Assembly (NCBI RefSeq): GCF_027887165.1
Contig: NC_077233.1
Location: forward strand, 231,097,372 to 231,161,371
Reading direction: 5' to 3'
DNA length: 64,000 nt
Source of the DNA: Monodelphis domestica
Taxonomy: Eukaryota > Chordata > Mammalia > Didelphimorphia > Didelphidae
The notes below the pieces were generated by a model. That model ran no database searches. It was given only the letters and a program-made list of their open reading frames with translations, and was not told the origin of the DNA. A program made the position numbers and the translations under genes. Shown here piece by piece: positions 26,415-40,400 of the stretch. Within the stretch, counting starts at the first letter, position 1, and each line of letters starts with the position of its first letter.

Positions 26415-27436
26415 TCTGGAGAGCTCATTTTGAAGCATCTGGAAACAACTCTATAAATAAACTCTCTCTCTCTTTCTTTCTCTCTCTGTCTTCCTTCTTC
26501 AAACTCCCTTTCTCATTTCTCTCTGTCTCTATTTCCTTTCTGTCTTTATGCCTCTGACAGTGTCTCTCTCACCTTCTTTCTCTTCCTTGTCTCTCTTCTT
26601 TTTCTCTCCCACTTTTTCTTTCTTAATTCCTTTCCTCCCTTCTCTCTCTTTTTCTTTAGCAAAGAAAAAGTGTTAAGTAAGAGTAACTGACACAGTAACT
26701 GTATTTTATAATGTGTGCAATGTTTGACACTCACAGTCTCCCATCCTCTCTGCATTAGGAATAAGGTACATGTTTCATCATCTGCTCTTGGGGTCCAAAA
26801 TTTGCCATTGCAATCACTCAGAGTTTGGTTTTGTTCATTGAACTTAATTTATTAATGGATGACTTTTGTTTGCTAAGGGCCAATAAATAGGTTATTTATC
26901 AGGTTTTTTTTTTCTCCTATCCCTCTGATCTGTTGGACAGGATCTTAGAAAATATCAGAGATCATCCAGTACACATTTCTCATTTAATAGATGAGGAAGT
27001 GAAGCCCAGAGAGTTTGTGATTTGCTCAGTGTCATACAGTTAGTAAAACTGGGATTCAAATATAAGTTGTCTTGATTCCATATTCTTTTTACTATACTAT
27101 GAGACTTGCTTATCAGCTGGGTATTTCTCTTTTTACTGTTGTTTGAATAAGTCCAGGTCCAGGGAGCAAAAGTGAAAGGTCTATCAATTCCTGTTATTTG
27201 TTGGTTTGGGGGCAAAAGCATAGGGACCAGAAATCAGATGCTTGGGCTTTTGTATGTATATCTTATTGACCTTGATACATCACTTACTATCTCCATCCTT
27301 CACCCCTAAAAATAATGAGTCCAGACTAGATTATATCTAAATTTTATATCTAAAGTCTTATGTTTCTTGTGAGCTGCTCTACAAAAAGGCTTATTGGAGA
27401 AGGGGTGGGGTTATTGGTTATCTTGAAATTGTGTGT

Positions 27437-27472
<36 letters not shown>

Positions 27473-28416
27473 TTTCTGTGGATTTTGACTTACCATATTT
27501 CCATCTTCTGTGACCACAGAGAACCAATATTTTGGGAAAGGTCAGAATTTTGTTGCTTTTGGCAAAGACCATTGCAAGATTTGCATAGCAAAGAGGAAGT
27601 ATCATCTTTAAAAGAAGTTAAAGGGATCAAATCACAATAAAGGTAGATTGAAATTAGGTAGTAGTTCAGAGTAATTTTGTAAAGAGGGATGATCAGTTGT
27701 ATATTTCACCATATTGTCACTTTAGTTCTGAGTTTTGAAGTAGCCATTGAATAACTAATCTTAAGTTTACCTGAATAGTCACATCAGACAGCTTGTAATT
27801 TGCCTTTTTTTAGGTGTTACTTTAGAGCAGACACCAGTTAAAACAACCCCAAGAACCAAGGAAAGAAAGATGAGAACCAACTGGATGAGTGTGACTATTG
27901 GCTTCTCCAATCATACCTGGAAACATTGAGCTGTAAAAGCATTCGATATACAGATGCAGAAGTTAACATGGAAGTGATGGGGAATCTGGAGAGAGTCTGA
28001 CAAATGAAAAAAGAAATAATGGCTTTTTTACTCTAAAGGCAGAAACATTGTTCGTTTACCAGAATCCCAATTTCTTTCCCATATGATTCATTCATTAATT
28101 CTTTGATTCATTCATTCATCACAACTCATCAAATACTTATTAATAATCTAATGAGTTAATCGCTAATAAGAGAAATTAATATAAAAACAACTATGAGGTT
28201 TCACCTTATACTCTGCCAACTGGCAGCACTGTCAAAAGATGGAAATAGTCAGTGTTGGAGGGATGATGGGAATATAGGCATACCAATGCATTCTTGGTGG
28301 GATTGTGAATTGTAGAATAATTTTAGAAACCAATTTGAAATTAAAGCAAATAGTGATTAAAATATCCAGTCTTTGTCCCAGACATATTTCAATGAAGAAA
28401 GTTCCCGTATACATTA

Positions 28417-28458
<42 letters not shown>

Positions 28459-31400
28459 GCACTTTTTGTGATAGCAATGAATTGAAGACAAAGTAGAAGC
28501 CCATTAATTGGGGAATGGCTAAAAATTGTTACATGAGCATAATAGAATATTATTGTGCTGTAAGAAATGATGTGTGATGAATACAGAGAAATGTGGAAAG
28601 ATCAACACAAACTGATGCAGAGTAAAGCAAGTAGAGCAAATGAAACAATACTATAATAGTATAAACAGAAGAAACCTCATACAATCAAAAGTGAATGTTG
28701 TAAAATTACGAAAAATAAGGTGGCTCAAAAGAAGAGATATGGAGAAAGACATTTGTAGAACTTTGTAGACTTTGTAGAAATAGAAGGTATATACACTTTG
28801 TACACTGAACAAATCTGCAGATTTTTTCCATGTGTTGATCAGTTATACTTTTTTTTGTCTTAAAATGTTATTTGTTATATGAAGTGGTCCCTTGGCAGGG
28901 TAAGTTGAAGGGATATAAGGGGAAACTCTTTATTAAAAAAAAACAAAGGACATCAGACATCCAATAAAAAAAATGAACGTATTGAGTTCAAAGCACTGGG
29001 AATATAAAACTAAAATAGTCGTCACCCTCAAGAAACTTCTATTGTAGTCCAATTTATTTATTTATGAAACAATCATTTACAGAGGGACTATACAGAGAGA
29101 AGGGTGTCAGGCACTCCTGTTTACAAAGAGAAATTATCAGGCAGAATTATGAAGAATGTTATAGGAAAAGTACAAACAAAATGCTTGTGGGAGCTCAAAA
29201 GAGGTGGGAAAGCTTTCTAGAGGCAGCAGTATTAGAGATGGATCTTGAAGGATAGTTAGGACTCCTATAGGCACCTGGTCTAAGGAAAGGCCTGGAGGAA
29301 GAAAAGCAGAATGAATATTTGGAGATTGGTGAGTATCTGAAGGCTGGCTTTTAATTCAGGAAAGTGGCCAGCCAATGCAAAACTGTGGTACTAAAGTCTG
29401 GAGAAAGATGATTTGTGCTGAAGAAACTCACTTTTCCATTCAAGGTTACACCAGAAATGCTGACAGAAGAAGTCCCAAAGGACCCATAATATGTAGGCAT
29501 TTTCATTAGCCCATAAAACATCCACCCTAAAGTGTTTAGGGGATTTTATTTTAAACTTCTAATGTGTCTGGAAGTCTTATCTCTATTGAAGAAATAATGA
29601 AAGCTGATAAATATATAGATATACTGAGAGACAGAATTGTTCAAGAATTTTAGATATTCCCAAATGTATATAGGCTTTTCTTTGCCATCAGAAAGGATTA
29701 AGACATTTATCCAAGAGGTGGGGATAAACATGCTTCTGTGACCTGGGAAATCATCTGATTTAAACTCCATAGAAAATCTCTGTCTTATAATTGATGTTGC
29801 ACTTGGAAAAATGGACTACTACTCAAAGGTAAACAGTAGCCAATGTGATGAGTGAGGGAGAAAAGGAAATAAATGAACATTTATATAGTGCCCTTGTGTG
29901 CCAGGAACTGTGTTAAGCAAAGATTATCCCATTTAATCCTCACAACAACCCTAGAGGACTAGGGCTACCGTTACCCCATTTTACATTTGAGGAAACTGAA
30001 GCAAACAGAGGGTAAGTAATTTTCCCAGGATCACATAGTAAATATCTGAGGTCAGATTTGAACTCAAGTTTTCTTGATTCCATATCCCGCACTCTATTTA
30101 CCGCATCACTAAGCTGCCTCAAAAGTATAAATATACTTTATGATCATGAATTAGGGATATATGTAAAAATCTTTAGAATGACATATGAAGTCATGAAAAT
30201 AAGTGTGGCAAAAGTGGGAACATACTTTTATTCTTGAAAGTTTAAAATTTAAATTTAAAAATATTAAAAATCTTTAAAAATGTAAAAAAAAAACCCCACA
30301 GCTGGGCCAAACTTTAGATGATAAAAAGCTGTTGAAATATAGTTTTTGAGCTAGGAACCTGTAAAAACTGAGCTTTAGAAAGGTTAATTTGGGAGCTGAC
30401 TATGTAGAATGGGTTGAAGAAGAGATTGGATGTGAGGAGACCAGTTAGGAGGTTATTTCAATACTCTGGTGGAGACAAAGAGATGAGAATTAAAGCTATT
30501 ACAAATATGTGATGGAATCATGGGATTTGGGAGGTAGAAAGGAGCCATTCTACCCAAAATATACAAAAGGAATCCAGATGATAAAAAAGGGGTTATCCAG
30601 CCTTTATTTGAAGACCTCTAGGGAGGGAGAAATCGTCACTAAAACCCGCCAACAACAACCTTCAACTTCTGTCTCAGAATCGATATTGAGATTGATGCTA
30701 AGGTAGAAGAGCAATAAGGGCTAGGCAATTGGAATTAAATGACTTGTTAGAGGTCAAATTTGAACCCAGGACCTCCTGTCTCTAGGTCTGGTTCTATCCA
30801 CTGAGCAACCTGGCTGCTCTGAAAACATTACCTCTTGAAGCAGCATAGTCCACTTTGGAACAACTTTAATTATGAGGAATTTTTTTTCCGAAATCAAATC
30901 TATATTTGTTTCATTGCATCTTTTACTACTTTTCCTGGTTCTGCCCTTAGGGGTCAAATGAAAGAAGTATAATTCTCTTTCTAAATGGCAGTTCTTCAGG
31001 CATTGAACACAACTAAAATATGCCCCCTGAGCATTTATTTTATTTTTTCCCCTAAAAATCTCTAGTTCCTTTATCTGATTCTCATGTGACCTGGCCTGAA
31101 GATCCGTTATCATCTTGGTTGCCTTCTTTTGGACACATTCCAATTTATATATCCATGTCTTTTTTTTTTTAATTTAAAACCCTTACCTTCTGTTTTGGAA
31201 TTAATGTTGTGTATTGGTTCTAAGGCAGAAGAGTGGGGAGGGCTAGGCAATGGGGGTCAAGTGACTTGCCCAGGGTCACACAGCTGGGAAGTGTCTGAGG
31301 CCAGATTTGAACCTTCCCATCTCTAGGCCTGGTTCTCTATCCACTGGGCTACCCAGCTGCCCCCAACCATGTCCTTCTTAAATCATGGTGTCCAGAACAG

Positions 31401-34400
31401 CACACAATACTCCAAATGAAGTCTGATAAGGGTAGAATAAAGAAGGATATCACCTCCTTATTTCTGGAAGATATGGCTTGCCATGAAGTACACTATCACA
31501 TTAGCATTTTGGTTGCTTCTTCACATTGTTGAATCACACTGAGCTTGCAGTCTCCTAAAATTCCTAGAGTTTTTCCAAACAAATCCATTTAATCATAACT
31601 ACCCCATCTTATACTTGTGAGATTGATTTTTTTTAACTCAAAGTATATGAGTGTAAATTCATCACTTTTAAATAAGATTTTGATTAGTTTCTGTCCAGTG
31701 CTTTCCTTTTTGTATTTTTCCTTTGTTGTCCATTGTTTTAGCTTTTCTTCCCAGTATTGGGTTATTTGCAAATTTGATCAACATGCCACATAATGTCTTT
31801 AAGATACTGATGAAAATTTTAATAAGCACAGGGCCTCATATATGTATTTCTGGATGTGATCACTGGATACTTTTTGCCAAATTGGCATTGAATAATTAAC
31901 AATTCATTTTTGATTCTGGCCATTCAACTAGTTCTGAATCCAAATGGTTATATATTTTTCTGTCTTGCCCATGTCTCCATTATTACCATTAAAATAATAT
32001 GGAATATATATCATACATTGCTACAGGATAGGGCAGTGAGGTGATGCAGTGGATGATAGAGTGATGAACTTGGAGTCAGGAAGACTTGGGTTCAGATCTG
32101 TCTTCAGATATTTTCTAGTTTTGTAACCATGGAAAAGTCTGTCTGTCTCATTACTCATCTATGAAATGGGGAGAATAATAGAACCTACTTCCCAGAGTTG
32201 TTATGAAATCAACTGAGATAATAATTGTAAGTACTTAGCATAATACCTGGAACATAGTAAGTGCCTTATCAATGTTAACTATTATTGTTATTAATATTAA
32301 AGTCGATGTCTCCAATGTTTTCCAGTTTTGTAATCCAGTCACAAAAGGAAACAAAGTTAGCTTGTCATGATGTGTATGTGAGGAAGTAATGACTTTTGGT
32401 AATCACTTCCTCCTCTTTCTAAATATCAACTTTCCATTAAGTGATCTGCTCTAAAATTTTCCCTCAAATTGAAATCAACCTCATTGGTCTATAGTTATAG
32501 TTTCTGCTCTCTTTTTTTGGGGGGAAATCCAGACCATATTTGCCTTTCTCCATTTTTTGTGACAATTTTGCAATTTTCTAGGATCTTTTGTAAATCATTA
32601 GATATGTTTCTACAAGTCGTGTTTGCTAGTACTTTCAGTGCCAAAGGACAGAGTTCATCTGGACCGAGGGACCTGATTTCACCAATGTTGACTATGTACT
32701 TTCTCATTATCCCCTTGCTTATCTTGGGTAGTAGCACCCTGTTATAAATTGTTTGCTCTGTCAATTCCAATGCAAAGGTCATTCTCCTTGAGAGGGAAAA
32801 AAGACTACAAAGAATTGAGCTACTAGATGAAGAATCAACAGGGCTGGATATGGCAGGTATAGTCAAGGGAAGAGTCAAAGATGAAATGAAGAGGATGAGC
32901 CCCATTACTTGAGAGAAGGCTGGTGTCACTGAATAAATAAGAGTCAGAGAGAAGAACTGGTTTGGGGGGAACGTTAGTGACAAATTTAGTCTTAGATCTA
33001 TTCAGTGCTAGCAGGATGTCCAGTTGGAGATACTTAGCAGGTAGTTAGAAATGTAGGTCTAGAGCTCAGGAGAGGGATCAGTGGATTTTGGAGGCATCTG
33101 GGTAGGAGTGATCATTGGAGCTGGGGAAGGAGATGAAATTGTTAAAGAAGAGAATGTAGAGAAGGAAAAGGGTCTGAAATAGAATGTCAAAACATGACAA
33201 TGTTTAGGGGACAGGAAAAGAAGTTAAAGCCATTGAAGAAGATGAAGAAGGAAAATAAGAAGGCTGATTGTGAAGGCTTTGATGGTAGCCAAGGTAGGAG
33301 AAACTTTCAATAAGAAAATAGTTCACTGGCCAGTGAAGCAGAGCAATCAAAGGACTGGATATTGGATTTTGTGATTTAGGAGGTGATTAGTGACTTTTGA
33401 GAGAGCAGTGTCAACAAGAGTTTGGGAAGGAAGCCAGATTACTAACAATGAATGAGAACTTAATGAGTACGTGGTGGAGGTTGGTAGGGAAGAGAAGGAA
33501 GAAGGTCTTTAGCTCAGAGGATGAGGAAATCTAAACATATTGGTAGGATGAAGGAAAGGATCAGGAAGAGAAGGACAGCCTGAAGGTGGAGGTGGGGGGA
33601 AAATTTCAAATTGGGGGTTTTATTAGTAGAGCAGGATTTACAGAAGGTTGGGAAAAATATATGGATACGGTTCAGGCTGGGAGGGTGACAGAAAGTCAGA
33701 AGAGGGATGATGAATCAGTAGTCTTATTATACACCACTCTCCTTCCACATTCTTTAGTACAGCCATACAGTCCGGGTATTCTCACTTCCACAAGCCCATG
33801 CATTGCTGGAGAAAACTGCAAGACTGTGCTCACCTGGGAACCCTCTGCTACTTAGCAATCTCTTTCACTCAGCAACTCCACCTCACTTAAATCAAATTCA
33901 CAAGCCAATTAAGGTCACCTCCTAGTATCATTGGTCCTCTTTGAAAACAGAGGATGAACAACAGCAAGCTCTCTTATTCATTCTTCACATGTTTCCATCT
34001 CTCAGGTTCTTCAGGCTCCTAATCTCCTTCCTCTTTCCTATCCATCCCTTAACTCACAGCAAGTAAGGTCATCTCTCATTCTACCAAGATGACTGTGTTG
34101 ATCCAACATAAACTCTCTTCTACACCTCAAAATTTCTCAGCATCATCACCCATACTCTCTGGCTTCCTTCTTGTTTCAAAGGAAGTAGTCCTCCTTCCCT
34201 TGATAATTTTTAACTTCTTCCATTCTCTCCCAGTCATTCCTCTAGGACCTTTATGCACTCATGGCATCCCCCTTATGGTTTTTATGCCTTTGCACAGGCT
34301 GTGTCTCCCATTCGAAGAACATAATTCCCCCTCACTGCTATTTCTTAGAATCTCTAGTTTCCTCCAAGGTTCAGCTCAAATGTTACCTCCTATCTGAGGT

Positions 34401-37400
34401 CCTTCTTATAGAGACTGGTGCACTAGATAGTGAGCTGGGTCTGAAGTTTGGAAAACAGGAATTCAAATCCAGACTCAGACACTTATTGGTTGTGTGACCT
34501 TGGGCAAGTCATTTAACACCAGATTACTTCAATTTCCCTAACACTAAAACCATCTACTTCATAGGGACATTGTGAGGATCAAATGAGATAATATTTATAA
34601 AAAGCATTCAGACCCTTCATAAATGCTTTTCAATTTATCACCACCATAAAGAGCAGATCCAGATTGTGGTCAGAGAAGGGAAAGTCAGAGTTTAGGCTTA
34701 GGGAGATGGAGCCATTCTAAGTGAGATAATAGATTAAAATCTGGAAAGGATCTTAGAGTCCATCTAACATATTGCCCTCATTTTCTGGATGAGGAGGTGA
34801 GGTTCATTGGGAGATCTGGGTTTTGAAACCTTGTCCTCCGGCTCCTAGTGCTATTCCAATGGCTGGTAGTGGGTCAGGTAGGTTGAAACCTTATTCTTCT
34901 TACCTGTAGAATGGTCATAGGGTCATGCTGAGGCATGCCGTGGATGAAGCTGCAGCTTCCTGAGGTCCAAGGTTCTATCATTGCTCCCACAACTGATAAA
35001 ATCCAGCCAGGGTCTGACACGCACCAAGAGACATCAGAACTTGTAAGTTTCAGGACTTGCCTGCTAACTCCAAAATATAAAAATTTGTATTTAAAAAGTG
35101 AAATGAGAGAGAAAAAGCACTTTGCAGTAAGATGCTGGTCTCAGAGTCCGGAGGACCTGATTCAAGCCCTGTCTCTCATTCTCAGTACTCTAGGCAATAA
35201 TTTTGACCAGTCAATTGTCAAGTATGTATTAAGTGCCTACTTTTTATTTGCCATGAACTTTGCTAGACTGGAGATAAAAAGACAAAAATCACTGAATATA
35301 CTTATATATAGATTTAGGGACTGAACCTGCCATTTCACTGGTCTAGGGGACTCCAAATGGAGGAACTGACTTTGAAGGTTGGCACCTTTGCTAAAACTTA
35401 CAAAACATGTATAAAGCAGATAAAGTAACTCTGGAGGGGAAGGCATTTGCAGTTGGGGGAACCAAGAAAGGACTCATGTAGAAAGTGGTGTCCAAACTGG
35501 ATCTTGAAGGAAACCAGGGATTCTGACAGGCAGAAGTGAAAATCCAAGACTCTAAGTTTAACATCAATTACTGATTTGATTTACAACTAATAATGAATAT
35601 CAATAACTAACAATCACAGCGTGTTTACAATATGCCATTCATCATGTTAAATGCCTTATGGTTGTTATCTCACTTGATCCTTCCAACTACCCTGGGAAGT
35701 AAGCTCATTATACCAATAAATCACAGGCATCTAAAAAATAAGTGGGAGAAATTTGTAGTCAATAGAACTGAGGAAGCAATGATTAATAACTTCAGAACTG
35801 GATGGATGCTCTTAGACTCTGCATTGAGGTCCCATTTGTAAGAAATGGGTTTATAATGATGACAAAAGTCATCTTGAGGGCAGGAGTCCTCATTCAACCA
35901 TTTATCCATTCAGCAGATATTTAACGTATGAGGATAGAACCATGAGTAAGAGCATCCCTGCCTTCCAAGAATTTACAATCCAGGTAAGAGGTATACAAAT
36001 ATAGAGACAGGATGGTATGGTGGAAAGAAGTCTGGATTTGGGTTAAGCAAAAGCCTGAGTTTGAATCTTGCTTCTGACACTAACAATGAGGCTAATGAGC
36101 AAGTCAATTCACCTTTCTCATCCTCTACTTATTCATCTGTTAATTGGGGATAACTGTTGTTAGTATTAACCTCTAGGGTTGTTGTGAGAATCAAATGTGC
36201 TAGCTCATGTATAAGCACTTGGTAAACTTTAAAGCATCACAAAACATTAGTGGTTATGGTTAAATAATGACAAATATATTAAAATAATTAAATAATTATA
36301 AAATACATAAATACATAAAAATATGAGAAGCATTAAGTGCAATTAAGGAAGGAGGGAGAAGCCAGTTCCAGCTAGGGGAGAGCAGAGAAGGCTTCATGGA
36401 GAAGGTAGTATTTGAACTGAGCCTTGAAGAAAATCTAGGAATTGGATAGAGCTGTATGCAAGGTGGACAAGGGCATGACTTTTTGGACATGATGAACTAA
36501 CAGGTAATGGATCCAGATTTTCACTGTTACAGGGAACTCTCAGATGAGGAAACTTTCTGCAAACTGTGTAAAGTCACTTGACCCCCATTGCCTAGCCCTT
36601 ATTGCTCTTCTGCCTTGGAACCAATACACAGTATTGACTCCAAGACAGAAGGTAAGGGTTAAAAAAAAAAAGACCTGAGTTCAAATCCTGCCTCCGATAC
36701 TGTTTAGCTTTGTAACTGGGCAAATCACTTTATCTCACTTTTTAGTTTCCTCTTCTAAGAGATGGGGATGATAATAGTCCTTTTCCCAAATGAGATAGCA
36801 TATAAGGTAATTGCAAACCTTAAAGTGCTTTATAAATACTGGCTATGATTACTATTCCAAGCCATACACAAGAACTTCTCATATGATACATCTAAATACT
36901 AGGGAATGGCCCTTAATCAGTGAACAGATGAAACTTTATAGACAACTCTATCTGGCTTGAAACAGCCTATTGTGTAAGTAGAATCTGTTACCCTAAAAAA
37001 AACTACAACTCCCAGAACCCCACTCTCTTTGTGTTGTCACATGTCTATGTCACTCTGACATAGACAGAGTATAAATTCTGTGGAGTTCTGTCTCTCGTGC
37101 TCTTGTTCCTGTCTTGGCTTTGGTGGAGCAGGTAGAAAAACTTAGTTACGTGGTTCTATTTTGTTAGATAATAAACCTTATAAAATATGATACTTGAAGT
37201 ATTGGACATTAATTTTAATCCTATACCACGTCTTATAGGTACAAGCAAATGGCTTTGGCAAACATTATGCATTCACTTCTAGACACAAAAAACCGAGGAA
37301 AAATGAAGCCAAAGGGACCGGAAGGAAACGTGGAAATGATGCATGTTTCTTTAGGTCTGATTTTCATTAAATCTGCCTTAGTTTAAGCAAAGGCCCATGT

Positions 37401-40400
37401 TCTGGCCTCTAAGAGAGTCTTCCATGTAAACCTCAAAATTTCTCAGACTTATGAATGTTAGGGGTTTCCCCCATCGGGGAATCTTCTACTTAAAAAAAAT
37501 TCCCTAACAGATAGTGAGAACTCTACTTGAGTGTCTCCTAGCTATGGGAGTGTCCCTGCTCCACCCTACTTAAGACTGCTTTAGGACAGAAAACTGTTTG
37601 CTAAACAATGAAAGTACTTTGATCCATGCTTATGGAAGGGACAGGAAATTCTTTGAGTCATGACTGTTTTAGAATTGATACAATGGGATACTAAGTACCT
37701 ATAAAGGTGGGGCAAGTTGTAAACTACTTAAACCTAAAAGGCTGATAACTTATTCAGAGGTTTTTTCTTAATGAAATTTGTCAACACAGCAGCATTTTTT
37801 TCTGACTTACTAAAGAGATTAAAATCTACTCAGCTGTGAATTCAAAATGGGCGGTCCTTTAGAAACATCTACAGTGATTGGTAGATGTAAGGACTTAGGG
37901 GAGGTGACAGAGGAAATTTTGCCCTTAAAAATAAGAGCTTGGAGCTCATTCAGATCCCTCGATTTCTGACTCTCATTCTGAAGGAGAGCTCCTTGAGGAG
38001 CTCCTCTGAGGGGCTCTGTCCCTCTAGGGTAGGAGCTCTGGAGGCTCTGGAGAGAGGCCCTTTGAAACAATCTCTGGTTGGAAGACTCTTTGAGGAAGGA
38101 TGCTGGCCTGGTGTCACTAGTATCCTTGTTTAGTCAGACCTTGTGGTGAGTATTAAAAAACTGACTGATTTCTCTTTTAAGACTCAGGTCTAGGCTATAT
38201 TGGCTTGAGGCCCTTCATACTTATTCCTTTCTTACTCTCTCTCTATTTCTTTGATTACTCATTGTATTTTTAATTAAAATGTCTATAAAACCCAATTGAC
38301 TTGGGTATTTGAATAATTGGGAATATTTCCCTGGCAACCACCTTATATTTGATTTTAAAACCCAAGACACTGTAGTGAAACATATTTCTGTGGTCAAATT
38401 TACTCACCCTCTCTTATATCTATCACAATTTATATCTTCCACTATTTTAATCACTACAGTTTAAGACCTCAACCATTTTAAATCTTACACCATCAAGTTC
38501 CACCCTCCAACCTCCCCTTACCAAGATGGGAGACATGATCTCAGAGCAAGGCCATTGTTGTGCACAGCCATCTTGGGAAGACCTGTGGTTCCACTGGTAA
38601 AGAAGATGGCCATTGGCTCTTGTGTTTTTGTCTTTACACAAGTGTGGTCCATAGATGCAGCTCTGTAAGACATTTGAGAGGAAATAATAGTGATTAGCTC
38701 CATGGCTCCCTATCGTCTTGAGAAGAATAGAACAGATGCTGGAGCATGGGTAGGGGCTTGTTGTTGGGCAGTTAGGTGGTAGAGTCCAGGTCCTGGAGTC
38801 AGGAAGACTCATCTTGCTAGATTTAAATCTGACCTCAGTTCCTTAACCCTGTTTGCCTCAGTTTCTTCATCTGTAGAATAATCTAGAGAGGGAAATTGTA
38901 ATCCACTCCAGGATCTTTGCCAAGAAAACTCCAAAATGGGGTCATGAACAATCAGACACAACAACAACAAAAAAAAGAGTATAGATTCTTTTAAAAAAAA
39001 TTCTTTTATATTATAGTTAAATATTTTGTTACTTAATCCCTGAAAATAGCAATGATATGACATTCTAGACCAGAGATGAAATGATGAGAGCCCTCATATT
39101 CAGGGTTTCACAACAATTTATAGCAGCATGACTTTTAGCCTCATGAACACTTGCTTGCATTTTATTTTTTGATTTAATGAAACTCACTCCGAGTTAAAAA
39201 AAAAAAGTGAGAGACATTCTCATCCACTAAATTGAAAGAGATTCTCCAACTCTCTTCACCAAATTGAGCATTTTAAAGATGTTAATGCCTAAAATGCAAG
39301 CATTAGATGGATTCTTAACCTTTTGTGTGTGTCATGGATATCTCTGACAGTCTGATAAAACCTTTGGACCAGTTTTTTTCCTTTCCCTTTAAAAAAAACT
39401 TTCTGTCTTAAAGCCAATACTAAATATTAATTCTAAGGAGAAGAGTGGTATTGGACTAGGCAATTAGGGTTAAGTGACTTGTCCAGGGTCCAATAGCTAG
39501 GAAGTGTCTATGGTTATATTTGAACCCAGGACCTCCGAGCTCTATCTGGCTCTCTCTGACCCCCCATTTGGGGTTTTCTTGCCATAAATTGGAGTCATTT
39601 CTCATTTTATCCTCCATCTCATTTGACAAATGAGGAACCTAAGGCAAAAAGGAGATTTGCTCAGGGTCACACAGCTAGTAAGTGTCTGGGACTAGATTTG
39701 AACTCAGGAAGATGCCTCTGACTCCATAACTGGTCCCTATTCACTGCATCACCTAAGCTAAACCTAGCTCCTCCTGGAACATAAACAGGTGCTTAAATAT
39801 TTATTGAATAGAATTCTCAAAAATAATGTTTTTAAATACATAAAATGAAATACACAGGATTCCAAAGGAACCCAGTTATATTAAAATAGTTCTCAAATAT
39901 ATATACATTTAAAACTCTTACCTTCTGCTTAGAATCAATACTGTGTATTGGCTCCAAGAAGAGTGGTAAGGGCTAGGCAATGGGGGTCAAATGACTTGCC
40001 CAGGGCCACATAGCTGGGAAGTGTCTGAGGCCAGATTTGAACCTGGGACCTCCTGTCTCTGGGCCTGACTCTCAATCCACTGAGCCACCCAGTTGCCCCC
40101 TCTCAAAATATTAAAGAAAAACATACATTGACCCCTATGATGCTAAGGAATCCTGTATTTAACCTTGTGGGTGAAAGAAAAAAATCCCCAAAACTGAGGA
40201 GCAGTGACTATTTGTAGTCAGAGAACTTAGTTTCAGATCTTGGCTTTGTTCCCTACTTTTCAGCTCTGACTCTACAATCCTGTGATTCAGAAGAAATAAA
40301 AGGCCACATGAAAAGACATTCATAGATAGGCAGACCCAGTGAATTTAATCATGTGGTTATTCATTACCTTTAACTTCAACTATAAAGACTAGTGGAGCAA

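Larger units (their letters stand above)
30830..32770 (+). repeat. CR1/L3-type LINE 3' region, split by two SINEs
   Basis: Pieces at 30830-31155, 31365-32015 and 32300-32770 read in order as one element: TTGGTTGCCTTCTTTTGGAC; GGTGTCCAGAACAGCACACA with TATCACCTCCTTATTTCTGG; AATTGAAATCAACCTCATTG; AGTTCATCTGGACCGAGGG. SINEs fill the gaps. Confidence 0.65.
39310..40165 (+). mobile_element. Non-autonomous hAT transposon split by three SINEs
   Basis: Pieces at 39310-39390, 39800-39900 and 40105-40165 carry GATTCTTAACCTTTTGTGTG, AATGTTTTTAAATACATAAA with ACACAGGATTCCAAAGG, and TTGACCCCTATGATGC. This is the body order of the intact relative at 24097. Confidence 0.65.

Noticed and set aside
32495-32983. 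Minus-strand open frame of 162 codons
   Set aside because: It spans the border of a CR1/L3 3' fragment and another ancient repeat; no family resemblance, Ser/Leu-rich composition and no splice context.
34935-35324. Plus-strand open frame of 129 codons
   Set aside because: Its 5' part is antisense to ACSM coding exon 5 and the rest is SINE and ancient repeat.
37042-37066. 11-bp inverted repeat with 3-nt loop
   Set aside because: Short and inside an LTR-like block; such small palindromes are common.
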